DNA from: Bittarella massiliensis (ex Durand et al. 2017)
GTDB taxonomy: Bacteria > Bacillota > Clostridia > Oscillospirales > Ruminococcaceae
Assembly: GCF_017566145.1 (NCBI RefSeq)
Contig: NZ_JABFCL010000005.1
Location: 1 to 64,000, forward strand
Direction: 5' to 3'
DNA: 64,000 nt
Shown here: piece after piece, positions 17,101-25,099 of the stretch
Position numbering within the stretch: position 1 is the stretch's first letter
How the letters are laid out: every line of letters begins with the position of its first letter
Program-made: the position numbers and the translations under genes
The notes under the pieces: generated by a model
Databases searched by the model: none
What the model was told of the DNA's origin: nothing
The model's input: only the letters and a program-made list of their open reading frames with translations

Positions 17101-17889
17101 GTGTCAGAACGCATCACCAGCCGGGACAATCCCCGCGTCAAGGCAATCTGCCGTCTGCGCTCGTCGGCCAAGGCCCGGCGGGAGGCGGGTCTCTTTCTCT
17201 GTGAGGGGGCCCGCCTCTGCGCCGAGGCCGCCGCCTCCGGCGCGGTGGAGAGCGCCTTTTTCACCGAGGAGGCCCGCACCCGCTGGCCCGACTTGATCTC
17301 CGCCCTCGAGGGGGCGGCCCAGTCCACTTTTTGTGTCAGCGACGGGGTGATGGCCAAAATCAGTGGGGTCGAAAGCCCCCAGGGGGTGCTTGCCGCCTGC
17401 CGGGCGGGTCTGGTGCGCCGCCAACTGGGCCCTGTTGACCCCAACGGCCACTACCTCCTCTTGGACGGGGTGGCCGACCCGGGCAACCTGGGCACCATCG
17501 TCCGCAGTGGCTGCGCCTTCTCGGTCACCGGCATCATCGCCGGGGAGGGCGGGGCGGACTTTTTGGGTGACAAGGTGGTGCGGGGGGCCATGGGCGCCAT
17601 CTTCAAGGTGCCGCTGACGGTGGTCCCGGATCTTGCGGAGGCGGTGGAGGAGTTGCGGGCCGCCGGGCTCCCCGTCTACGGTTCGGCCCTGCACCGGGAG
17701 AGCGTGCCGGTGGGGCAGATCGACTGGAGATCCCCCTGCGCCCTGGTGGTGGGCAACGAGGGGGCGGGCATCTCCCCCCAGGTGGCCCAGCGGTGCGACA
17801 AACTGGTGGAGATCCCCATGGCGCCCGGCTGCGAATCCCTCAACGCCGGGGTGGCCGCCTCCCTCTTTCTGTGGGAGATGGCCCGTTGA
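17101..17889 (+). CDS. TrmH/SpoU family RNA 2'-O-methyltransferase
   Basis: A 262-aa SPOUT methyltransferase. The three SpoU motifs are visible: DPGNLGTIVRS (motif 1), LVVGNEGAGIS (motif 2) and IPMAPGCESLNAGVAASL (motif 3), which form the knotted SAM site. An N-terminal RNA-binding segment starts SERITSRDNPRVKAICRL. It probably methylates 23S rRNA ribose; genes next to the rplT/pheS region are often of this RlmB/TsnR-like type, but the exact nucleotide is unknown. The start is GTG 17101, 8 nt after AAAGGAGG. The stop overlaps dprA. Confidence 0.88.
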   Translation: MSERITSRDNPRVKAICRLRSSAKARREAGLFLCEGARLCAEAAASGAVESAFFTEEARTRWPDLISALEGAAQSTFCVSDGVMAKISGVESPQGVLAACRAGLVRRQLGPVDPNGHYLLLDGVADPGNLGTIVRSGCAFSVTGIIAGEGGADFLGDKVVRGAMGAIFKVPLTVVPDLAEAVEELRAAGLPVYGSALHRESVPVGQIDWRSPCALVVGNEGAGISPQVAQRCDKLVEIPMAPGCESLNAGVAASLFLWEMAR

Positions 17890-18923
17890 ATCCGGCCCTC
17901 TGGCTCTACCGGGGTCTGGGCCCCGCCAACCCCCGGCTAAGGGCGGCGCTGGCGCGCTTTGGCTCCCCCGAAGCCGTCTGGCAGCGGGGGCGGGAGGACG
18001 GCTTTTTTACCGAGCGGGAGCGGGTGCGCCTCTTCTCCCGCGACCCGGTGGACGAGCCGCCCTTCTCCCGCCGGGCCCTCTGCTGGGGCGGGGAGGACTA
18101 CCCCGCCCGATTGACGGCGCTGCCCGACCCGCCGGGCTTTCTCCTCTGCGAGGGGGACCCAGCGGCCCTGACAGGTCCGGCGGTGACGGTGGCGGGGGCC
18201 CGCACCCCCGACGCCTACGGCGCCGACTGCGCCCGCGCCTTTGGAAGGGCCCTGGCCCAGGGCGGCGCGGCGGTGGTGGCCGGGGTGGCTTACGGGGTAG
18301 ACCAGGCCGCGCTGGAAGGGGCCCTCTCTGCCGGGGGAAGGGCGGTGGCCGTTCTCCCGGCGGGGTTTGGGCACCTGGCCCCCGCCGGCTGCCGGGACCT
18401 CTGCGAGCGGATTGTCCGCGCCGGGGGCGCGGTGGTGAGTGAACACCCCGACGACTGCCCGGTCACCCGCCAGGCCTATCACCAGAGAGCCCGGCTCCTG
18501 GCAGCGCTGGGGGACCGGCTCTTTGTCCCCCAGTGCGCCCAGAAGAGCGGCGCTCACCTGGCAGCTGCGGCTGCCCGCGCCCTGCAAAAGCCGGTCTACG
18601 CCCTGCCGGGGGATGTACGCACCCCCTTTGCCGCCGGTTTTTGGCGGCTGCTGCAGGAGGGGGGACAGGTCTGCGTATATCCCCGCCAGCTGCTGGACCA
18701 TCCTCAAGAAGAGGCGGCCGTCCCACCCCCTTCGCCGAGAGGGGAGCCGAGCGGCCCGGCCGGGGCGGTCCTCGCCCTGCTGCGCGCAGGCCCTGCCCCT
18801 CTGGAGGAAATTTTGGCCGGGGTGCAGGCCCCGCCCCCAGCGGTGTTGGCGGCGCTATCGGGTCTGGAACTGGCCGGGCAGATCGCCCGAGGGCTGGACG
18901 GGCGCTACCGGAGGGTGCTATAA
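17886..18923 (+). CDS. dprA: DNA processing protein DprA
   Basis: A 345-aa DprA/Smf homologue, which loads RecA on incoming single-stranded DNA during transformation. The start is TTG 17886, overlapping the preceding stop (TTGA), 9 nt after GGGAG. Residues about 95-270 are the Rossmann domain (VAGARTPDAYG, VVAGVAYGVDQAAL, VVSEHPDDCP, RNR-like QRARLLAALGDRLFV), and 285-345 a small winged-helix tail. Several motifs drift from consensus: VAGAR for VGSR, and GVAYGVD for GLARGID. Function is likely but not certain. It is followed by topA, an arrangement common in Firmicutes. Confidence 0.88.
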   Translation: MNPALWLYRGLGPANPRLRAALARFGSPEAVWQRGREDGFFTERERVRLFSRDPVDEPPFSRRALCWGGEDYPARLTALPDPPGFLLCEGDPAALTGPAVTVAGARTPDAYGADCARAFGRALAQGGAAVVAGVAYGVDQAALEGALSAGGRAVAVLPAGFGHLAPAGCRDLCERIVRAGGAVVSEHPDDCPVTRQAYHQRARLLAALGDRLFVPQCAQKSGAHLAAAAARALQKPVYALPGDVRTPFAAGFWRLLQEGGQVCVYPRQLLDHPQEEAAVPPPSPRGEPSGPAGAVLALLRAGPAPLEEILAGVQAPPPAVLAALSGLELAGQIARGLDGRYRRVL

Positions 18924-18981
18924 TGAAGTATTCGCGGCGAGGGCCGTGCGAAACCCACTCGAAAAACGAGGAGTGAATGGA

Positions 18982-21072
18982 TTGTCGAAACTGGTTATTG
19001 TGGAATCGCCTGCCAAGGCAAAGACCATTAAAAAATATCTGGGCAGAGGCTACAACGTGGTGGCCTCCATGGGCCATGTGCGCGACCTGCCCAAAACCAA
19101 GATGGGGGTGGACTTTGAGCACGACTTTGCCCCCCAATACATCAACATCAAGGGCAAGGGCAAGCTGATTAACGAACTGAAGGCCGCCGCCAAAAAGAGC
19201 GACAAGGTCTACCTGGCCAGCGACCCCGACCGGGAGGGGGAGGCCATTTCCTGGCATCTGGCGCAGATTCTGGGCCTGGATGTGAGCGAGCCCAACCGGG
19301 TCTCCTTCAACGAGATCACCAAGACCGGCATCCAAAACGGGATGAAGGCCCCCCGCACCATCGACATGGACCTCTTCAACGCCCAACAGGCCCGGCGTAT
19401 CCTCGACCGCATCGTGGGCTACAAACTGAGCCCCTTTCTCTGGCGCAAGGTCCGCAAGGGCCTCTCCGCCGGCCGCGTCCAGTCGGTGGCGGTGCGGCTG
19501 ATCGTCGACCGGGAAAAGGAAATTCGCGCCTTTGTCCCCACCGAGTACTGGAGCGTGGAGGCCCGCCACCGGGTCGAGGGCTCCCAGGCGGCCTTCTCCT
19601 CCAAGCTGGTGGGCAAGGGCGGCAAGAAGATCGAGATTCCCAACGAGGCGGCCGCCCAGGCCATCTACCGGGACATTGCCGGCAGGGAATTTGTCATCGA
19701 CTCCATCAAAAAGGGCAGCCGCAAGCGCAATCCCTCGCCCCCCTTCACCACCTCCACCATGCAGCAGGAGGCCTCGCGCAAACTGGGCTTTCAGTCCCGG
19801 CGCACCATGCAGGCCGCCCAGCAGCTCTACGAGGGCATTGAGATCGAGGGGATGGGGGCCGTCGGCCTCATCACCTATATGAGGACCGATTCCCTGCGCA
19901 TCTCCAAAGACGCCCAGGACGAGGCCACCGCCTTCATTGAAAAGCAGTACGGGAAGGACTACCTCCCCGAGAAGCCCCGGGTCTATTCGGCCCGCAAGGG
20001 GGCCAACACCCAGGACGCCCACGAGGCCATCCGCCCCACCATGCCCTCCCTGACCCCCATGCAGATCAAGGATTCCTTGAGCCCCGATCAGTACCGGCTG
20101 TACAGCCTCATCTGGAAGCGGTTTATCGCCAGCCAGATGGCCTCCTCCCTGCTGGACACAGTGACGGTCAATTTGCTGGTGGAGGGGTACAATTTCCGCG
20201 CCTCCGGCTTCACCGTTCGCTTCGACGGCTTCACCAAGGTCTACATCGAGGGGAAGGACACCGCCGAGGACGACGAGAAGTCCCTCCCCCCCATCCGCAA
20301 GGACTCAAAGATTCTCACCGAGAAGATCGACCTGGGCCAGCACTTCACCGAGCCGCCTCCCCGCTACACCGAGGCCACCCTCATCAAGGCGATGGAGGAA
20401 AACGGCATCGGCCGCCCCAGCACCTACGCCCCCACCATCACCACCATCTTGGGCCGGGGCTATGTGGAGCGCCAGCAGAAGATGCTGGTCCCCACCAGCC
20501 TGGGGGAGGTGACCACCCAGCTGCTGGAAGAGCACTTTCAGAACATCGTCGACGTGAAGTTCACCGCGGGGATGGAGAGCAGCCTCGACGAGATCGAGGA
20601 GGGAAAGGCCGACTGGGTCAAGGTCCTGCGCGCCTTTTACGGCGAGTTTGAGGGGACGCTGGAGCGGGCGGAGAAGGCCATGGAGGGCACCCGGCTCAAG
20701 GTGCCCGACGAGGAGACCGACATCGTCTGCGAGCTCTGTGGGCGGAAGATGGTCATCAAGACCGGCCGCTACGGCAAATTTTTGGCCTGCCCCGGGTTCC
20801 CCGAGTGCAAAAATACCAAGGCCATCACTGTGGAGACCGGCGGGCTCTGCCCCCTCTGCGGCGGCAAGATGTTGGAGAAGAAGTCCAAGCGGGGGAGAAA
20901 GTTCTACGGCTGCGAGCACAACCCCAGCTGCTCCTTTATGACCTGGGACCTGCCCATCCCCGAGACCTGCCCCAAGTGCGGCGCCACCCTCTTTAAAAAG
21001 ACCGGGCGGGACGCCAAGATCTACTGCGCCAAAGAGGGCTGTGGCTATGAGCGGGAGGACCGGGCAGAATGA
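18982..21072 (+). CDS. topA: DNA topoisomerase I
   Basis: A 696-aa type IA topoisomerase that relaxes negative supercoils. The TTG start at 18982 lies 8 nt after GAGGAG. The Toprim domain begins KLVIVESPAKAKTIKKYL with SDPDREGEAIS. The active-site tyrosine is in GLITYMRTDS. SAGRVQSVAVRL and RPSTYAPTI are conserved. Three C-terminal four-cysteine zinc fingers start CELCGRKM, CPLCGGKM and CPKCGATL. Length is typical for Clostridia. Its stop overlaps the trmFO start by four bases (ATGA). Confidence 0.96.
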   Translation: MSKLVIVESPAKAKTIKKYLGRGYNVVASMGHVRDLPKTKMGVDFEHDFAPQYINIKGKGKLINELKAAAKKSDKVYLASDPDREGEAISWHLAQILGLDVSEPNRVSFNEITKTGIQNGMKAPRTIDMDLFNAQQARRILDRIVGYKLSPFLWRKVRKGLSAGRVQSVAVRLIVDREKEIRAFVPTEYWSVEARHRVEGSQAAFSSKLVGKGGKKIEIPNEAAAQAIYRDIAGREFVIDSIKKGSRKRNPSPPFTTSTMQQEASRKLGFQSRRTMQAAQQLYEGIEIEGMGAVGLITYMRTDSLRISKDAQDEATAFIEKQYGKDYLPEKPRVYSARKGANTQDAHEAIRPTMPSLTPMQIKDSLSPDQYRLYSLIWKRFIASQMASSLLDTVTVNLLVEGYNFRASGFTVRFDGFTKVYIEGKDTAEDDEKSLPPIRKDSKILTEKIDLGQHFTEPPPRYTEATLIKAMEENGIGRPSTYAPTITTILGRGYVERQQKMLVPTSLGEVTTQLLEEHFQNIVDVKFTAGMESSLDEIEEGKADWVKVLRAFYGEFEGTLERAEKAMEGTRLKVPDEETDIVCELCGRKMVIKTGRYGKFLACPGFPECKNTKAITVETGGLCPLCGGKMLEKKSKRGRKFYGCEHNPSCSFMTWDLPIPETCPKCGATLFKKTGRDAKIYCAKEGCGYEREDRAE

Positions 21073-22391
21073 TCCGGGTCATCGGCGCCGGCCTGGCCGG
21101 CTGTGAGGCGGCCCTGCAGATCGCAGACGGGGGGGAGCGGGTGCTCCTCTGCGAGATGAAGCCGCAAAAGTACACCCCCGCCCACCAGTATCCCGGCTTT
21201 GCCGAACTCATCTGCTCCAACTCCCTAAAGGCCGAGCGGGTGGAGAGCGCCGCCGGCCTGCTCAAGGCCGAGATGCGGCTGCTGGGCTCGGTGGTCTGCC
21301 GGGCCGCCGACGAGACGCGGGTCCCTGCCGGGGGCGCCCTGGCGGTGGACCGGGTGCGATTTTCCGACGCTATCACCCAGGCGGTGCGCCGCCACCCCAA
21401 CATCGAGGTCGTCGAGGGAGAGGTCGCCGCCATCGACCCGGACGAGTTCACCGTGGTCGCTTCGGGCCCCCTCACCTCCGACGCCCTCTCGACGGCCATC
21501 GCCGACTTGGTCGGGGAGGGGTACTTGAGCTTTTACGACGCGGCGGCCCCCATCGTCACCGCCCAGTCCCTGAACCGGGACCGGGTCTTTGCCGCCGCCC
21601 GCTACGACAGGGGAGACGCCGACTACCTCAACTGCCCCATGAACAAGGAGGAGTACGACGCCTTTATCGACGCCCTGGTGTCCGCCGAGCGGGCCCCCCT
21701 GCACGACTTTGAACAGGTGGGGGTCTATGAGGGCTGCATGCCGGTGGAGGTGATGGCCGCCCGCGGCCACGACACCCTGCGCTTTGGGCCGCTGCGGCCG
21801 GTGGGGCTGCGGGACCCGGCCACCGGCCACCGCCCCTGGGCGGTGGTGCAGCTGCGAAAGGAGAACGTGCAGGGCAGCCTCTACAACCTGGTGGGCTTTC
21901 AGACCAACCTCAAGTTCCCCGAGCAAAAGCGGGTGTTCTCGCTGATCCCCGGGTTGGAGGGGGCCGAATTCATGCGCTACGGGGTCATGCACCGCAACAC
22001 CTTCCTCAACTCCCCCAAGCTGCTGCGCCCCACCCTCCACCTGCGGCGTCACCCCAAGGTCTTCTTCGCCGGGCAGATCACCGGCACCGAGGGCTATACC
22101 GAGAGCGCGGCCGGCGGCATCTTGGCGGGAAAAAACGCCCTGCGCGCCGCCCGGGGGGAACCCCTGTTGGAACTGCCCCGGGACACCATGCTGGGGGCGC
22201 TCACCCACTACATCAGCGACGAGGGGACCGCAGACTTTCAGCCCATGGGGGCCAACATGGGGGTGCTGCCCCCGCTGGAAAATCGCATCCGCGGCAAGCA
22301 GGAGCGCTACGGCGCCCTGGCAGCCCGCGCCCTGCAGAGCCTGCGCAGCTACCTGCGGGCGGCGGGCGAGGCCGAAGCCACACAGAACTAG
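21069..22391 (+). CDS. trmFO: tRNA m5U54 methyltransferase, folate/FAD dependent
   Basis: A 440-aa TrmFO (formerly Gid). It makes 5-methyluridine at tRNA position 54 with methylene-tetrahydrofolate and FADH2. The N-terminal FAD-binding motif is VIGAGLAGCEAALQIA. CEMKPQKYTPAHQ, ICSNSLKAE, ITGTEGYTESAAGG and GANMGVLPP are family signatures. The ATG overlaps the topA stop. The topA-trmFO pair is a common Firmicutes arrangement. Confidence 0.96.
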   Translation: MIRVIGAGLAGCEAALQIADGGERVLLCEMKPQKYTPAHQYPGFAELICSNSLKAERVESAAGLLKAEMRLLGSVVCRAADETRVPAGGALAVDRVRFSDAITQAVRRHPNIEVVEGEVAAIDPDEFTVVASGPLTSDALSTAIADLVGEGYLSFYDAAAPIVTAQSLNRDRVFAAARYDRGDADYLNCPMNKEEYDAFIDALVSAERAPLHDFEQVGVYEGCMPVEVMAARGHDTLRFGPLRPVGLRDPATGHRPWAVVQLRKENVQGSLYNLVGFQTNLKFPEQKRVFSLIPGLEGAEFMRYGVMHRNTFLNSPKLLRPTLHLRRHPKVFFAGQITGTEGYTESAAGGILAGKNALRAARGEPLLELPRDTMLGALTHYISDEGTADFQPMGANMGVLPPLENRIRGKQERYGALAARALQSLRSYLRAAGEAEATQN

Positions 22392-22409
22392 AGACGGGAG
22401 GAATGGACC

Positions 22410-23429
22410 ATGCGAATCATCTTTGACGCCATGGGCGGCGACAACGCCCCCGACGAGACCCTCAAGGGGGCCCGGCTGGCCCGGGACGAGTACGGGGTGG
22501 AGATCACCCTGGTGGGGGACAAGCCCCTGCTCACCGAGCGGGCGGCCGCCCTGTCAGTCGACCTGGCGGGGCTGGACATCCGCCACGCCCCCACCCAGAT
22601 TTCCATGGAGGACGAGCCCACCGCCGTCTTGAAGGAGAAGGGCGACTGCTCCATGGCCGAGGGGCTGCGGATGCTCAAATCCGGCGAGGGGGACGCCTTT
22701 GTCTCCGCCGGGAACACCGGTGCCCTGGTGGTGGGGGCGACCATGATCGCCGGGCGGCTCAAGGGGATCAAGCGGGCGGCCCTCACCACCGTCATCCCCT
22801 CGGCCACCGGCGCTTACCTGCTGGCCGACGTGGGGGCCAACGCCGAGTGCCGCCCCGAGATGCTGGTGCAGTTCGGGGTGATGGGGTCGGCCTACATGGA
22901 AAAGATCATGGGGATCGCCGCCCCCAAGGTGGGGATCGCCAACATCGGCACCGAGCCCCACAAGGGCACCCCCTTACAGCAGGAGACCTACCGGCTGATG
23001 CAGGATGCGCCCCTGCGCTTCATCGGCAACGCCGAGGCGCGGGACATCCCCTTCGGGGTGGCCGACGTGGTGGTCTGCGACGGCTTTACCGGCAACATCA
23101 TCCTCAAACTCACCGAGGGGCTGGCCAAGATGATGGCCGGCGAGGTGAAACAGGTGATGTTCAAAAATCCCCTCACCAAGCTGGGCGCCCTGACCATGGC
23201 CGGGGGGATGAAGGGCTTTAAGGACAAGATGGACTACTCGAAGTACGGCGGGGCCCCCCTGCTGGGGCTGAAAGCGCCGGTGATCAAGGCCCACGGCAGT
23301 TCGGGGGCCGAGGCGTTTCAAAACGCCATCCGCCAGGCCAAGACCATGGTGGAAAACGGGGTGATCTCCACCATCGAGACCGCCCTGGGGGAGATGCGGC
23401 AGAAGGCCGCCGAAGGGGGCGAAGCGTAA
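22410..23429 (+). CDS. plsX: Phosphate acyltransferase PlsX
   Basis: A 339-aa PlsX that converts acyl-ACP to acyl-phosphate for membrane phospholipid synthesis. It starts MRIIFDAMGGDNAPDETLKG and contains AGNTGALV, NIGTEPHKGT and VCDGFTGNI, all family signatures. In many Firmicutes plsX is followed by fabD/fabG/acpP; here it directly abuts rnc (TAATG overlap) with no acpP between them, so the ACP gene must be elsewhere. Confidence 0.95.
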   Translation: MRIIFDAMGGDNAPDETLKGARLARDEYGVEITLVGDKPLLTERAAALSVDLAGLDIRHAPTQISMEDEPTAVLKEKGDCSMAEGLRMLKSGEGDAFVSAGNTGALVVGATMIAGRLKGIKRAALTTVIPSATGAYLLADVGANAECRPEMLVQFGVMGSAYMEKIMGIAAPKVGIANIGTEPHKGTPLQQETYRLMQDAPLRFIGNAEARDIPFGVADVVVCDGFTGNIILKLTEGLAKMMAGEVKQVMFKNPLTKLGALTMAGGMKGFKDKMDYSKYGGAPLLGLKAPVIKAHGSSGAEAFQNAIRQAKTMVENGVISTIETALGEMRQKAAEGGEA

Positions 23430-24106
23430 TGGAAAAGCTGGAGCGAACGCTGCATTACAGCTTTCTTGACAAGCGGCTCATCGAGACGGCCCTCACCCAC
23501 TCCTCCTTTGCCAACGAGCGGGGTCCCGGCGTGCAGTACAACGAGCGGCTGGAGTTTCTGGGGGACGCGGTCCTCTCCATTGTGGTGAGCGACTACATCT
23601 TCAAAAACCTCACCGACATGCCCGAGGGGGAGTTGACCCGGGTGCGGGCCACCCTGGTCTGCGAGAAATCCCTCTGCGACCTGGCGCGGGCCATCCACCT
23701 GGGGGACTACCTGCGCCTGGGCCGGGGGGAGGACCTCTCCGGCGGCCGGGACCGGCCCTCCATCCTGGCCGACGCCTTTGAGGCGGTGATCGCCGCCATC
23801 TACCTGGACGGGGGGATGGAGGCGGCCTCCGCCTTCATCCTGCGCAACATGTCCTCCCTCCTCTCCAACCGCACCTACACCCCCTTTGTGGACTACAAGA
23901 CCCGCCTGCAGGAGATCGTCCAGCAAAACCCCGAGGACCAGCTGGAGTACCGCCTGGCGGGGGAGGAGGGACCCGACCACGCCAAAATTTTTACCGTGCA
24001 GGTGATTTTGGACAACAACGTCTTCTCCACCGGCCGGGGCCGCAGCAAAAAGGCGGCCGAACAGGACGCCGCCAAAGAGGCCCTGCGGCTGATGGGGGAA
24101 GAGTGA
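23429..24106 (+). CDS. rnc: Ribonuclease III
   Basis: A 225-aa double-strand-specific endoribonuclease for rRNA and mRNA processing. The catalytic signature ERLEFLGDAVLSIVV is near 37-51, with the second acidic cluster DAFEAVIAAIYLDGG. The C-terminal double-stranded RNA-binding domain (about 155-225) ends KKAAEQDAAKEALR. The start overlaps the plsX stop by one base. Its own stop overlaps the next gene (GTGA). Confidence 0.96.
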   Translation: MEKLERTLHYSFLDKRLIETALTHSSFANERGPGVQYNERLEFLGDAVLSIVVSDYIFKNLTDMPEGELTRVRATLVCEKSLCDLARAIHLGDYLRLGRGEDLSGGRDRPSILADAFEAVIAAIYLDGGMEAASAFILRNMSSLLSNRTYTPFVDYKTRLQEIVQQNPEDQLEYRLAGEEGPDHAKIFTVQVILDNNVFSTGRGRSKKAAEQDAAKEALRLMGEE

Positions 24107-25095
24107 GACACGGCAACATCGGCATCTTCATCCCCCATCTGGGCTGCCCCCAGCGGTGCAGCTTCTGCAACCAAAACCGCATCTCCGGGGCCGCCCGGGC
24201 CCCCTCCCCAGAGGAGGTGGCCCGGCTGCTCGAGGGGGCGGTGCGCGCCCCCGGCTTTGACGGGGCGCACTGCGAGATCGCCTTTTTCGGGGGCAGCTTT
24301 ACCGCCGTCGACCCGGCCTACCGGGAGGCGCTGCTGGACGTGGCCGAGCCCTTTGTCCGCCGGGGGCAGGCGGCGGGCATCCGCCTCTCCACCCGCCCCG
24401 ACTGCCTGGACGAGCCGATGGCCCGCCACCTGGCTGCCCGCGGGGTCACGGCGGTGGAGCTGGGAGCCCAGTGCATGGACGACGGGGTGCTGGCGAGAAA
24501 CCGGCGGGGCCACACGGCAGAGGATGTCCGCACTGCCTGCCGGGCCGTTCGCGCCGCCGGGCTGGAACTGGGCCTGCAGATGATGACCGGCCTCCCCGGC
24601 GCCGGGCGGGAGACCGACCGGCGCACCGCCGAGGCCTTTGTCGCCCTGGCCCCCGACACGGTGCGCATCTACCCCACCCTGGTGATGCGGGACACCGAAC
24701 TCTGCGCGCTCTATGAAAAAGGCGCATACGCGCCCCTTTCGCTGGAAGAGGCGGTGGAACAGACCGCCGCGCTTCTGCGGCTTTTTGACAGCGCGCGCAT
24801 CCGGGTCATTCGGGTGGGGCTGCACCCGGACGAGAGCCTGGCCGAGGGCTGGGTGGCGGGTCCCTTTCACCCGGCCTTTCGGGAACTCTGCGAGAGCAGG
24901 CGGTACGCCGGCTTGCTGGAAGAGGCGCTGGCCGGCCTCCCCGCCGGGGCGTACCGACTGGGGGTGGCCCCTGGCCACGCCTCCAAGGCGGTGGGGCACC
25001 AGGGGGAAAACCGCCGGGCCCTGGCCGAGCGGGGTCTGCGCATCAAGGTATACGAAGACGGGGCGGTGGCGCCCTACACCATCCGGAGGATGTGA
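24103..25095 (+). CDS. Radical SAM protein (Elp3-like, without acetyltransferase domain)
   Basis: A 330-aa radical SAM protein. The cluster motif CPQRCSFC (CxxxCxxC) is at about residues 15-22 in GIFIPHLGCPQRCSFCNQ, and the rest is a TIM-barrel with FFGGSFTAVD and LGLQMMTGLPGAG. It resembles the Elp3/YgiQ-type proteins that precede smc in many Clostridia, but lacks the Elp3 acetyltransferase domain. The substrate is unknown; a tRNA or translation link is suggested by family and by the rnc neighbour. GTG 24103 overlaps the rnc stop, and smc begins five bases after its stop. Confidence 0.85.
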   Translation: MRHGNIGIFIPHLGCPQRCSFCNQNRISGAARAPSPEEVARLLEGAVRAPGFDGAHCEIAFFGGSFTAVDPAYREALLDVAEPFVRRGQAAGIRLSTRPDCLDEPMARHLAARGVTAVELGAQCMDDGVLARNRRGHTAEDVRTACRAVRAAGLELGLQMMTGLPGAGRETDRRTAEAFVALAPDTVRIYPTLVMRDTELCALYEKGAYAPLSLEEAVEQTAALLRLFDSARIRVIRVGLHPDESLAEGWVAGPFHPAFRELCESRRYAGLLEEALAGLPAGAYRLGVAPGHASKAVGHQGENRRALAERGLRIKVYEDGAVAPYTIRRM

Positions 25096-25099
25096 GAGT

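Noticed and set aside
18463..20022. 519-codon minus-strand frame opposite dprA and topA
   Set aside because: Same GC shadow effect; the translation is repetitive and matches no family.
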